64,000 nt of DNA from Syngnathus acus. Taxonomy: Eukaryota > Chordata > Actinopteri > Syngnathiformes > Syngnathidae. Both the position numbers and the translations under genes were made by a program. The number at the start of each line of letters is the position of its first letter. Positions within the stretch are counted from its first letter, which is position 1. Positions 41,465 through 51,587 of the stretch are shown in pieces. Location of the stretch: the NCBI RefSeq assembly GCF_901709675.1, contig NC_051089.1:5498476-5562475 (forward strand). The letters run 5' to 3'. The notes under the pieces were generated by a model. That model was not told the origin of the DNA. It ran no database searches and saw only the letters and a program-made list of their open reading frames with translations.

Positions 41465-43052
41465 CTTCACTCTACAATTCGGATGACAAAGAAATTCCGT
41501 AAGACAAATTCTACAGTGTTTTCATTCCTTTAGATTTTAGGACCGTTCCATTTTTCACACACATACATGCATCGATTGAAAATGCCGCTGATACAAAATA
41601 GTCAATATTACCTCATTTGACATCCAATGTATGTAGTCCAGAGATTCCCTTCTATGAAAGAGAACTCGTGTTCGTTCTTGCAGTTCTAGCCCAGTCGGAC
41701 TTTGACATTATAGTTTCATTCTCATAAACACTCGTGTGCTGATAAGGATATAGTTCAAAGGGGAAAGATTGCTAGTTCACATTTTACCTGTGTTAATGCA
41801 AGTGTCATTTCAGAAAATTGACATTACAGCGTAATTTATCACTCTTTTATGTTTTCTACGAAATAAACGAATTTTCAGACACAAAAAGGAAACGACGGCT
41901 ATTTTAAGCCACTAGATGGCACAGTTCAGCAGCCTGATAGGCTACTCTCTGCTTAGCCTGCTCATGTTTTCCTTCTTGGAGGATTCTCGGCAGGATTTCC
42001 TTTTACGCTACTTTAAAGCGAGCTCCCGTTGAGGGCACATTCGTGAATGATTGTATTGTTGCTTTGAGAGTTTGCTGGCGTGACAGATAGATAAACATAG
42101 ATTGAACACAATGAAAAATGCAAACAAACGTTTTGCTTCCACATTGTGTTAGTTTGTGAAGTCAGATTCCTCAGACCCAAATCAACCTTTATCAAGGAAA
42201 CATGACTTCCTGTTAAATTGAATGCAATTGAAACCTAAGATGTTGGTATCACAGATTAAGAGTGTTAAATGTGTCTGAAAACATTGAATACTTAAAAATG
42301 TGATGGATTTGATCAGTATGTCGATATTTTGGCTCGTATTCATTTTGTTTACATTGTTTCCTTAGGTATCATCCTGCTACAGATTCCGGCAGATTAGTGG
42401 TTAGAATGACAACAATGGAGTCAAAATCTAATACTACAGAAAGAACTAAGCAGACTGAATGCACAAAGCCTTTTGGAGTGACCATAGAATCGACAAAAAT
42501 GCTAATAGTCATTCAAGACAACATTTCCAAAAAAGGTAAGATCATCTTTAATACATTGCACAAAACTTCGTTTACAACATGCTGGTTTTTTTTAGTACTT
42601 TAATTAAACTGAGAGACTGTTTATGAAGCTTATTAAATGTTGCTTTTTTGCATCACAACATTCAAATGTACCGTATTTTCCGCACTATAAGGCGCACCTA
42701 AAAACCTCCAATTTTCTCAGAACCAGACAGTGCGCCTTATAATCAGGTGCGCCTTATATATGGACCAATATTGAGCCACTACAGCAGGCGTGTCCAAAGT
42801 CCGGCCCGCGGGCCAAATGTATATATCTTATATATGGACAAAGTTTTAAAATGGGCCATTCATTGAAGGTGCGCCTTATAATCCGGTGCGCCTTATAGTG
42901 CAGAAAATACGGTACTATATGTACATCCTGGCCTATCGCTGCATCATCTTGAGAAGTTTACCACCTTGCTTTCTTTAGTGTCACATTTGCAAGGAAGAGC
43001 GGGAAAAGTGAATCACAAATAAGCAATTCACCGTACATATATTGTGATTTAT
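41465..43052. other. Gap between the two UGT genes
   Basis: Holds the likely promoter and any non-coding first exon of UGT copy 1, the 3' region of copy 2, and a MITE (42671-42912). No coding exon found. Confidence 0.5.
42671..42912. mobile_element. TA-flanked MITE with CCGTATTTTCC ends, copy B
   Basis: A 242-bp relative of the element at 35057-35403, between TA dinucleotides (42669-42670, 42913-42914). Left end CCGTATTTTCCGCACTATAA; right end, reversed, CCGTATTTTCTGCACTATAA. The middle (42781-42820) carries unrelated text 'ggcgtgtccaaagtccggcc' typical of another fish transposon end, suggesting a nested or chimeric copy. No transposase. Confidence 0.82.
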
Positions 43053-44636
43053 CTACTCACGTTTGATTTTCCTCTTACATATTGCAGAGCACAAACATTT
43101 GATCATGATGAATAACATTAAAAGCAGAGCCAGCACAGCTCCAGACAGGAATAGATACACGTCGACATTGTAGTAGGTGTACCAGGGAAGTTTGAAGGAC
43201 TCAGTCCTCAGGTGAGCTGCACCTTTGTGCCGCATGACAAACTCTATCCAGAAGAGGGCGTTGTCGAGCGGTGTGACGGGCTGATCTTTGTGTAGCCTGG
43301 AGAGCCGCTGCATGTTATTCCTGTAGGACGGGTTAGCAAGAACTTCTTGGATGGCCTTCAGGAAGTTGTCATCTTTGTCCACCAATGCTAACGTGACCAC
43401 CACGGCCGCCCCTCTCTCCGTGAGACGCAGCAGGTTGTCATGCTGGTCGAAAAACAAGGGTATGCCCACCACGGGAATTCCGTGGTAAATTGCCTCCTGG
43501 ACACCGTTCGTCCCTCCATGAGCCACAAAGAGTTTCATCTTGGGATGTCCAAGGAGGTCGTTCTGCGGTATCCAGTCCACCAGGAGAGTGTTGTTGCCCA
43601 GCGTGGATGGTGTAGCGCCTTTATACCTCCAAATGACTTTCTGAGGGAGCTTGGCGAAAGTCGCCGCGATGTAGTCGGCTAAATCCGCGGGGATTTTGTT
43701 CACGAATGTCCCCAGCGACATTAGGATGAATCCATGATCTCCCGAACTCTGGACAAACTCTTCTAGGTGGTCAGGTAGAGGCTTGGCAGGTTTACACTGG
43801 AAGCCCCCCATGTAGATGACGTTTGGCATGGTGGGACGCGGGAACTCAAAGACAAAGTCCACTCTCATGAGCCACAGGTCAGCAGAAAGAAGCAAATGGT
43901 GCATGTCGTTATCAGGTCCGAGATATTTGTCGCATACTTTCTGGTACGTGTTTTTAATGACCAGGTAATGTTGCGTAGAAGCGATCAGAAACACAAACAC
44001 ATTTTTGACTCTTTGAAGAAAGGTCATTTTGTTTGTATTACCAGTTCCCACGACGGGAATGTAAGATAACGGCGACGGGGCGATGGCGAGGTGGGCTTCG
44101 GTGGCGATTATCCAGCGGACGTTGTACACCAGAGGGAGGTTCAAATATTTGGCCACAATAGCCCCTCCACCCCAGCAGGGGTCAGTGAGCAGCAGGTCAA
44201 ACTTGCTGTCATTCAGTCTCCTCATCAAATCCTGGTCGTCGAGAACCGCCGTTGTGAAATTGCTCACCATCACGTGAGCTTCCAAAAAATCTCCAAACAA
44301 TCCCACAGTCATATGGAGGAACGTCATGAGAGGTATCGCGCCTCTTTCGTATTCGATGACTTCGTAAATCAAGCCGGTGATGAAGTTCTGGTCCAAGCTT
44401 CTTTCCACGGAGACGGTGATGGTGTTGTAGTGGGTGGCGCCGTCCTTAATGTACCACGTCTTGCTGGGCCGTACGACGGTCAAGTTGTGACCTTGCGCGT
44501 GCAACTCTTGCATGAGGATGTCCATGTTCACCCAGTGGCTGCCTTCAATTGGTAAAACCAAAATGTTGCCACCCTGACAGGATCCGGGAAGCAAGATAAA
44601 GAGCAGCAAGGCGCTGCGGTAACATGGCAGCTTCAT
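43053..44636 (-). CDS. ugt5: UDP-glucuronosyltransferase, UGT5-like (copy 2)
   Basis: A single-exon coding region of 527 residues, tandem to copy 1 on the same strand. Signal peptide up to about residue 22, catalytic His in EGSHW (H34), LLLTDP, the UGT signature around WIPQNDLLGHPKMKLFVAHGG, a C-terminal membrane helix, and a tail ending KIKRE (KxKxx ER-retrieval type). Same lumenal glucuronidation role expected. The N-terminal acceptor-binding half differs widely from copy 1, so substrates probably differ, while residues 252-288 are identical to copy 1. A good splice acceptor (TTTGATTCCAG) ends exactly at the base before the ATG, so the 5'UTR is probably in an upstream non-coding exon; one candidate donor (AAG then GTAAAA, minus strand) lies near 44963. 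The exact ugt5 member is not determined. Confidence 0.92.
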   Translation of the reverse strand: MKLPCYRSALLLFILLPGSCQGGNILVLPIEGSHWVNMDILMQELHAQGHNLTVVRPSKTWYIKDGATHYNTITVSVERSLDQNFITGLIYEVIEYERGAIPLMTFLHMTVGLFGDFLEAHVMVSNFTTAVLDDQDLMRRLNDSKFDLLLTDPCWGGGAIVAKYLNLPLVYNVRWIIATEAHLAIAPSPLSYIPVVGTGNTNKMTFLQRVKNVFVFLIASTQHYLVIKNTYQKVCDKYLGPDNDMHHLLLSADLWLMRVDFVFEFPRPTMPNVIYMGGFQCKPAKPLPDHLEEFVQSSGDHGFILMSLGTFVNKIPADLADYIAATFAKLPQKVIWRYKGATPSTLGNNTLLVDWIPQNDLLGHPKMKLFVAHGGTNGVQEAIYHGIPVVGIPLFFDQHDNLLRLTERGAAVVVTLALVDKDDNFLKAIQEVLANPSYRNNMQRLSRLHKDQPVTPLDNALFWIEFVMRHKGAAHLRTESFKLPWYTYYNVDVYLFLSGAVLALLLMLFIMIKCLCSAICKRKIKRE

Positions 44637-46293
44637 CTGGAATCAAACACCAAAACAACTTTACTCAGTGACAGCGTGAAAGTGATTTTCAATGGTTGTC
44701 CGTCTTTTTACGTACCCCGCAGCTGACAACCAGCTCAGGATGTAGTCCGCTTTTTGCCCAAAGTCAGCTGGGATTCGGTTCCAACAATCCCGCGACCACT
44801 GACAAGGCAAGAGCGGCAGCAAAAACTTGGCTGTTCAGTTTAAAGTGCTTTTTCACTTTCGATCCAAGAGACTTCGAAACTTTTCCGGACACTGAAACGA
44901 ACCAAAATTGATGTCATTGAACACATGTCATGTTGCATACTTAAGGTGCAGTTATGTTTTTACCTTTAAGTCGACTCGGCGTGTTGTTTAGGCTTCGGGG
45001 TCCGCTTCCACCCCTCGGATTGCGTGCGACGTTCACGAGCGTTGCGGCACAATAGGAAAGGACATTTTTCGTTCAGCTGCGTGGGCGAAGATCGTCAGTA
45101 AAACGCGCGTGTGTGGGTTTATACTTAATTAATCATTCACATTTTCTCTATGCGATTACGAAGTGGCACCTCCTGTTTCCCACCTCATCCGTTTGCACTT
45201 CTATCGCATTTCAGTTCGTGCTTTGCCTATTTTCCGATGGTACTTAAACTCAGCATTGTTTTTACAGGAATATGTCTCCGCTTCATCAATATGTTCTAAT
45301 CAGTTTTTATTTTTGGCTCTTTTCCGTTGAGAATGTTTCCTGTTCATGATGCTAAAATGTCAGTCCCCGCACTACTTGAAATTCACAACAAACATTACAT
45401 AAGTGTAATAATAAGGGCTGTGGCTATCTGATGAACCGCTTGCAGGTTATGTCATAAAAAGGACCTTTGCTTATTGGTAGAGAGAATGATAAAATAGCCC
45501 CAATGAATAACTACAAATGTGTCTTATTCTAAAGTTCAAAGTCTTCTGACATGAGCACCATGTTACCGCACGAGCATAAACATGGCATTTACTCTACACA
45601 ATTATGATATTTCAATTTGCTTTAATTAATATACAAAATTGTTGCATTGCAAAGGTCTTAGAAAACCTTCTAAATGGCAAACAAACAAAAGTAAATATCT
45701 TGGATAATAAAATCAATTGGAGCATTTTGTGGTTGACACTATGATGATTATTTGACAATTCACGTCCTACATTCTGGCATAATTTGCTGTTTGGAAAGCC
45801 ATTTGAAGATGTATTTAATTCTGCACAAAGCATATTTGTTAAATAAACTCAGTATAGAATCATGTCTGTGAATGCTCTTCTGCATTTCCACAATTTTTGA
45901 TTTATGTTTGGAAATATGCCCACAGTCTAAATTAGGTGGGGGGGAGGCTTCTAATCCTCTTTGTTCAGTTGTGTTTCCACAGGGAGAAACGTGATCGGAC
46001 TGCGGCTGAAGATGAGGTGACCTCAAGAACTGCAAGGAAGATGAGGGGGACTGTATATGTTGTTGAGGGGGTGGTGCTTTCTCCAGGCAGGAGGGGAGGC
46101 GGGAAGAGGAGAGAGGCTGTGAGCATCGCTTCTCTATTCACTGACGCCACTCAGGGACAGGTATGCATGAACTCTGCTTTTCTCCTACCATGACGCTTTG
46201 TTTGTGCTCTTGTTGTATTTTTACGAAGCCAATGATGCCTTTTAATGCAGTTTCTGTCTTACGCGCCAACGATGCCTGAGCGTCTCTGAGACG
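44637..46293. other. Divergent region between UGT copy 2 and chrna5
   Basis: Head-to-head promoters are expected here: the UGT non-coding first exon on the left and the chrna5 promoter on the right. A donor-like 'gggacag|gtatgc' near 46157 is not needed for the chrna5 coding frame. Nothing else identifiable. Confidence 0.4.
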
Positions 46294-49200
46294 ATGCTAA
46301 GAGCGGAGGGGGCGGCCGCCTCCTCTCTCGCATTGCTGCTGCTGCTGTTGCCGCTGCTGCACTGTTGCCACCTGTGCCACTCGCTGCGTAAGTTGCCCGC
46401 CGACGCTGTTTACATGTCAATAAATGGATTCCACATGACTGAGCGGTATCAGAGAGAAGCCACTGATATTGCAGAAGATCCACACTACTCACGTTAGGGA
46501 CGGAGCCCTGCCGCGATGATGAAAAAACAGCAAATAATACACACCCTTGCAGTAAAATGTTTAGAATTGCTTGCGTTAATCGTAAATGCACCACAAACTA
46601 TGATCCCGAACCCCTTAAATGGCTTTCAAAGGATTCTTTTTTTTTTTTTTTTAAATACAATGTACACGTGACAAAGATTCCCAACTAACAAAGCTGGCTA
46701 AACTTTGCTCTTCCTCGACATATAGTACAAAATGTGTCGCTTCGCCTTATAAACAACCAATTGGTCAAATCTACATTCACATTTATGGACAATTTGAGGC
46801 TTGGATGCATGTATCCAAAACTGTGAGCCCAATATGCTAACCAGCACATCACTTTGCTACCACGAAAAAAATCAATAAGATTGAATAGTTTAGTCGCTTG
46901 CACTTTTTGCCTTACATACAAGACACCGACTTGCTCCATTTGCACATACATAAAACATTTGATTGGCTGAACGCAGGAGAAATGTTCCGATGCATGTGAT
47001 TGGTCCATTTAAGTGTTATGAAATGTCATGAAGCTCAATGTTTTTTATAATAAAGGGGATAGTAGCAGTATGTCGCCATTAATTGGTTTGCTGAGGGAGC
47101 CACAAATCCTCGCAGCTACGCCATTATCGATTTGAGAGTCTCAGCCAAGCGGACCGACCCTTAAAAGAAGGGCGGCTGGAAAAGATGATGAATGGCCGGA
47201 TAACAGTCTCATTAATTAGGGGATTGCTTGTCTGCATCGACACGAGGAGTGAATGAATACCAGATCCACTGCCCGTAAATCGGGCCCCAAAGGCAAAAGG
47301 CGTCATTCCGAGTGGGATTGATAGCATTAATGTGTTTTAATACACTCGGCAGGGGCAGCGCGCTTCCTCCCAGGCCACATGAATCACATTTTATTTCAAA
47401 AGAAGAGAAGTTCCGAGTCAGATAGACGTTTCTAGAGTGCTGAAAAGTTCTATGGTTCTTATCACTCCCAGGTGTTCCTAAGCTTTCCTCCTATGCAAAA
47501 GCTGAAGACAAGCTCTTCAAGTACCTCTTTGGGAACTACCAGAAATGGGTCCGCCCGGTGGAATATCTAAACCAGACCATTTCCGTCAAGTTTGGACTGG
47601 CCATCTCCCAGCTCGTCGATGTGGTGCGGTTCAAGACGAATTTCCTTTTAAATTGGGTAACAATAGGAATACAATAAAGCCTCTGCTGTGTTTTCACCAA
47701 TTAGGATGAGAAGAACCAACTGATGACCACCAATGTGTGGATGAAACAGGCAAGTTGAGCAATCCCCATCCATGAAAAATGTTTGTGACCGACCAAGCAT
47801 TCCATCTTGATGACCGGTGGCATCTCCCTGACAGTTCCCATCAGGATGAGTCCTCTTGGCACTTTGCCAGCTTCTGCCCTCACTGCCTTCCTCCTCATCT
47901 CCACTCCACTGTTGTCAGCTTCATTCATGGTCTTCTGCGTCTCACATCAATTGAACAATCCCCACAAATGCCTCCTCCGCTGTGATGAATTGTTTTGTAT
48001 ATCATCGTATCTCTTTTAAAATGTTTTTTTATAACCTGTGTCTCGTTTACCATCAATGGATTGATGCTTTTAATGCAATTTTATCATCCAAGTTAAAGTC
48101 AACTTGGGGTTGCTTGTCATGCAGGAGTGGACTGACATGAAGCTAAGATGGGACCCCGATGACTACCAGGGCATCACCACTATACGAGTGCCCTCTGACA
48201 GGCTCTGGCTCCCAGACGTCGTGCTTTATGATAAGTATGTAACGTGATGGATCGAACCTACATAATACATGCAGGATGTATCCAGAATGTATTTGCTGCA
48301 CTTGTCAGTCTACATCCTTAATCGACGGAATAAATCAACATTTTCCGTCCAAATTCTCAGCAAAATAAAATTTTTAGCTCCCCTGCCAAATCTATTTTTT
48401 TCTTTTTTTATTGAAGATAATTCAGGTCAGAAATGTCCGCGATGCCCGGACTATTTAACTGTAATCTGTTTTGGAATAATAAAATGTGGTCTTAACAGCT
48501 TCCATCCACTCTGAGCCTCATAAATGATGTGTGAATGTGAGCGCGCGGAAACAATGGCTCCGAATGGGAATGTTATGTTTTGTTCGATCTTACTTCATGT
48601 CGCTTTCCCTGACAGTTCAGACGGTCGTTTCGAGGGCACAGTCACCAAGGCAGTCGTCAAATACGATGGGACCATATTGTGGACACCGCCTGCCAACTAC
48701 AAATCTGCCTGCACCATCGACGTCACCTTCTTCCCATTTGACCTGCAGAACTGCTCCATGAAATTTGGCTCGTGGACTTACGATGGCTCCCAGGTAGACA
48801 AATCCAGAAAAAAGACAAGAAAATGCAAGTAATATTTTTGCCTAAAATCTCTGATTCCCCCCCAAAAACTGTCCTAGAGATTATTTATTTTTAATAGGTG
48901 CTATCCGGCATATACAGTAATTGTGTGAAGTCGGTGCGATTTTTCTTTGGCAGGTCGACGTCATTCTAGAGGACTTCCACGTAGACAGGCAAGACTATTT
49001 TGACAACGGCGAGTGGGAAATTGTGACGGCCACAGGCAGCCGCGGTCTAAGAGTGGACGCCGGCGTTTCCTATCCCACCATCACGTACTTCTTCATCATC
49101 CGCCGGCTGCCACTCTTCTACACGCTCTTCCTCATCATCCCCTGCATCGGCCTATCTTTCCTCACAATCCTCGTCTTCTACCTGCCGTCCAACTGCGGCG

Positions 49201-50136
49201 AAAAGATCTCCCTCTGCACCTCGGTGCTGGTGTCTCTCACCGTCTTCCTTCTGGTCATCGAGGAGATCATCCCCTCCTCGTCCAAGGCCATCCCTCTCAT
49301 CGGCGAGTATCTGGTCTTCACCATGATCTTCGTCACGCTCTCCATTGTTATCACCGTCTTCGCCATTAACGTGCACCACCGCTCGTCATCCACGCATCAC
49401 GGCATGGCGCCGTGGGTGCGCAGGGTCTTCCTGCATCGGCTCCCCAAGCTGCTGTGCATGCGCAGCCACGTGGACCGCTACGGCACGGCGGGAGCGGCAC
49501 CGACGGGACGGGTGCCGGGATTGGGGATGATGAAGGACTATCCCGCTGAACACGGCCTCTCCCACACCAGACTCAACATCCAAGCTGCGCTGGATTCCAT
49601 CCGCTACATAACCATGCATGTGGTCAAAGAAAACGAGGTCAGAGAGGTGAGTTTGTTATTTGCATAGTGAAAGATTGCAAGATATTAAAGGAAATTTACA
49701 AATTACAGTACGACCACAAAGCCAGGCATAGATACTTGGCAAAAAATGTTCCAGGATGGCCACCCCAATCAAACATTTTGCTTATCAAAGTCAAACAAGC
49801 ACTCATGCAAACGAGGAATGTGGTGTCCTCACAACCTCACCCATGCTCTTTATTGTCTTTTTTTTTCCCCTGTGCAAACAACTTGTAACACAGCAACGTC
49901 AAACCTCACTTCAGTTTTGCCTGGCAACATGTTGCGTAACTGTCTTTTATGTCTTTTTTTTGGGGGGGGGGCTCTAGGTGGTACAGGACTGGAAATTTGT
50001 TGCCCAGGTTCTGGATCGAATCTTTCTCTGGGCATTCCTGCTGGTGTCCGTCCTGGGCTCAGCTCTCCTCTTCATCCCGGTTATCTACAAATGGGCCAGC
50101 ATTATCGTTCCCAAACATATTGGAGGTGTCCTCTGA
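46294..50136 (+). CDS. chrna5: Neuronal nicotinic acetylcholine receptor alpha-5 subunit
   Basis: Seven coding exons: 46294-46387, 47472-47623, 47705-47749, 48125-48234, 48616-48793, 48954-49646, 49978-50136; 476 residues. An accessory subunit of pentameric acetylcholine-gated cation channels at the neuronal plasma membrane. Visible: Leu-rich signal peptide, Cys-loop C166-C180 ([15 protein letters not shown]), M1, M2 ([20 protein letters not shown], with the Val at 9' typical of alpha5/beta3), M3, a short M3-M4 loop with Asp407 in [10 protein letters not shown] (the position of human Asp398), and M4. The VIYKWAS end is alpha5-like. Oddities: loop C has Gly230-Val231 where alpha subunits have Cys-Cys; an extra intron splits the usual large exon 5; intron 3 begins with GC. 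Identity as alpha5 rather than beta3 rests on cluster position, strand and the C-terminus. AATAAA at 50250. Confidence 0.9.
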
Positions 50137-50620
50137 AGGTTGAGGAACATGAAGGTGAGGCACATCTAGATTTATTATGTTTTGCAACACATTTCCAGAC
50201 TACTAACTACAACTGTATATTTTTAAAAGTAGAAAAAAAGTGATGTGGAAATAAAAAACATGTAATTACCAGGGGCGCCGCCAGGGGGTCAGAGAATTTA
50301 ATGGCCACTCCACAGCCACTCGCCACAATGGCTGCGTCAATTATGCTTCTCACACCAAATGCCAATTTCAAACCAGCTGTTTTGTTTACAATACATTTAC
50401 ACTTTATAACTTTATTTATTTGTTACACATTAAAACAAATTGCTGTGGAACTCAAAGTGTTAACTGCAGTGTTATTTTCTGCACATGAAATCATTTGTAA
50501 TATTAAATATAAAACAAGAAACCAAAGTATATCAGTAGACATTTCCTTATGTCTTTCTGGAAAATGTGTTGATTTCACATAATTGACAATTACACTTTAG
50601 ATTGGGGTGGCCATCCTGGA
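49750..50620. repeat. Perfect 21-bp inverted repeat bracketing the chrna5 last exon
   Basis: Bases 49750-49770 (TCCAGGATGG, then CCACCCCAATC) are the exact reverse complement of 50600-50620. The arms lie in the last intron and 3' of the stop codon, about 830 bp apart. They may be ends of two oppositely oriented repeat copies, or termini of one element. Confidence 0.75.
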
Positions 50621-50879
50621 TTTATCTGTAATGGGAAATTTTGTTACGTTTGCATGATGCATTCCAGAAGAGAGACAAAAAGCGCATGTATCCACTCAGT
50701 AATTCACACTTGAAGGTTACAATAGTATAGCTAGTTATGTTAAGAATGTGATTCTTGTAAATAAAAGTGAAACATGTCGCACACTTGACTGAGCTCCTGT
50801 TGTTTACTTCTTCAGGGTAAAGATGGCCGTGCATGGAAACTCACATTTCTTTCTAGCACCCTAAGTGTTGTGAGCGACA
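50137..50879. other. chrna5 3'UTR and downstream DNA
   Basis: Contains the chrna5 poly(A) signal (50250) and repeat-like text ('ccaggggcgccgccaggggg' near 50270). No coding exon. Confidence 0.45.
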
Positions 50880-51205
50880 GACCTCATGCAGATTTGTGTG
50901 CCTTTTGAGTTTCCATGCCCCACAAGCCCAACTTCATGAGAGACTTCCAGTGTAAACCTGCCCAAGCCTCTACATGACCACCTGGAAGAGTTTGTCCTGA
51001 GTTCTGGAGGACACAGAGTCATCCTCATGTCGCTATAGGGACGTTTGTGAACAATCAGCCCATTCTGTCATTTGACAGCTGCCTCTTCTGGATAGAGTTT
51101 GCCACGAAGCACAAGGGTACAGCTCACCTGAGGACCGAGTTGTACCAGCTGCCCTGGTATGTTTACTACAATTTGGACATCTCCTTTTTGCTCCCTGTTG
51201 AGTAA
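50880..51205 (+). pseudogene. UGT pseudogene fragment with internal deletion
   Basis: A relic of a UGT gene on the plus strand, opposite to the two intact copies. The left part matches the GGFQCKPAKPLP..HLEEFVQSSG region with in-frame stops and a shifted frame, then SLGTFVNNQP. It then jumps directly to the C-terminal SCLFWIEFATKHKGTAHLRTELYQLPWYVYY segment, which is open to a stop at 51203-51205. About 130 residues, including the whole nucleotide-sugar signature, are missing. It cannot encode a working enzyme. Confidence 0.88.
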
Positions 51206-51587
51206 ATTTTTTTTAAAGGGGAGCAAGCCAAATAATGTGCAAAATAAGATCCGACATTTAAAAAAAAAAAAGAAATCTGTATTTACAGGTGATTTTATGG
51301 CGGTATATAAAGGCATAAGAGTTTGCACAAAATGCCACAATAAAATCTTTCACTGCTGCAGGCAATTGGTTGCAGTACCTCAATTAAACAGATGATGTCG
51401 TTCTTTGATCATAATGTGTTCAGGTTGCCACCCATTTCTTGTTTCATGCTCTGAAGACCAATTTCAAGGCCTTATGGTTTTCATCTGACGTCGGTACGAT
51501 TGTGTTCTGTCTTTTAAAATATCCTAAAAAGGCTGTGCGTTTTGATAGTCTGAATTCTTAAAAAAATGATAATAGCATAATATGTAT

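Noticed and set aside
41465-41470. GTG two codons upstream as start of UGT copy 1
   Set aside because: A normal ATG follows directly; GTG starts are not expected in vertebrate nuclear genes.
46157-46165. Donor-like site upstream of chrna5 as an extra coding exon
   Set aside because: The ATG at 46294 already gives a good signal peptide and joins exon 2 in frame; no need for an upstream coding exon.
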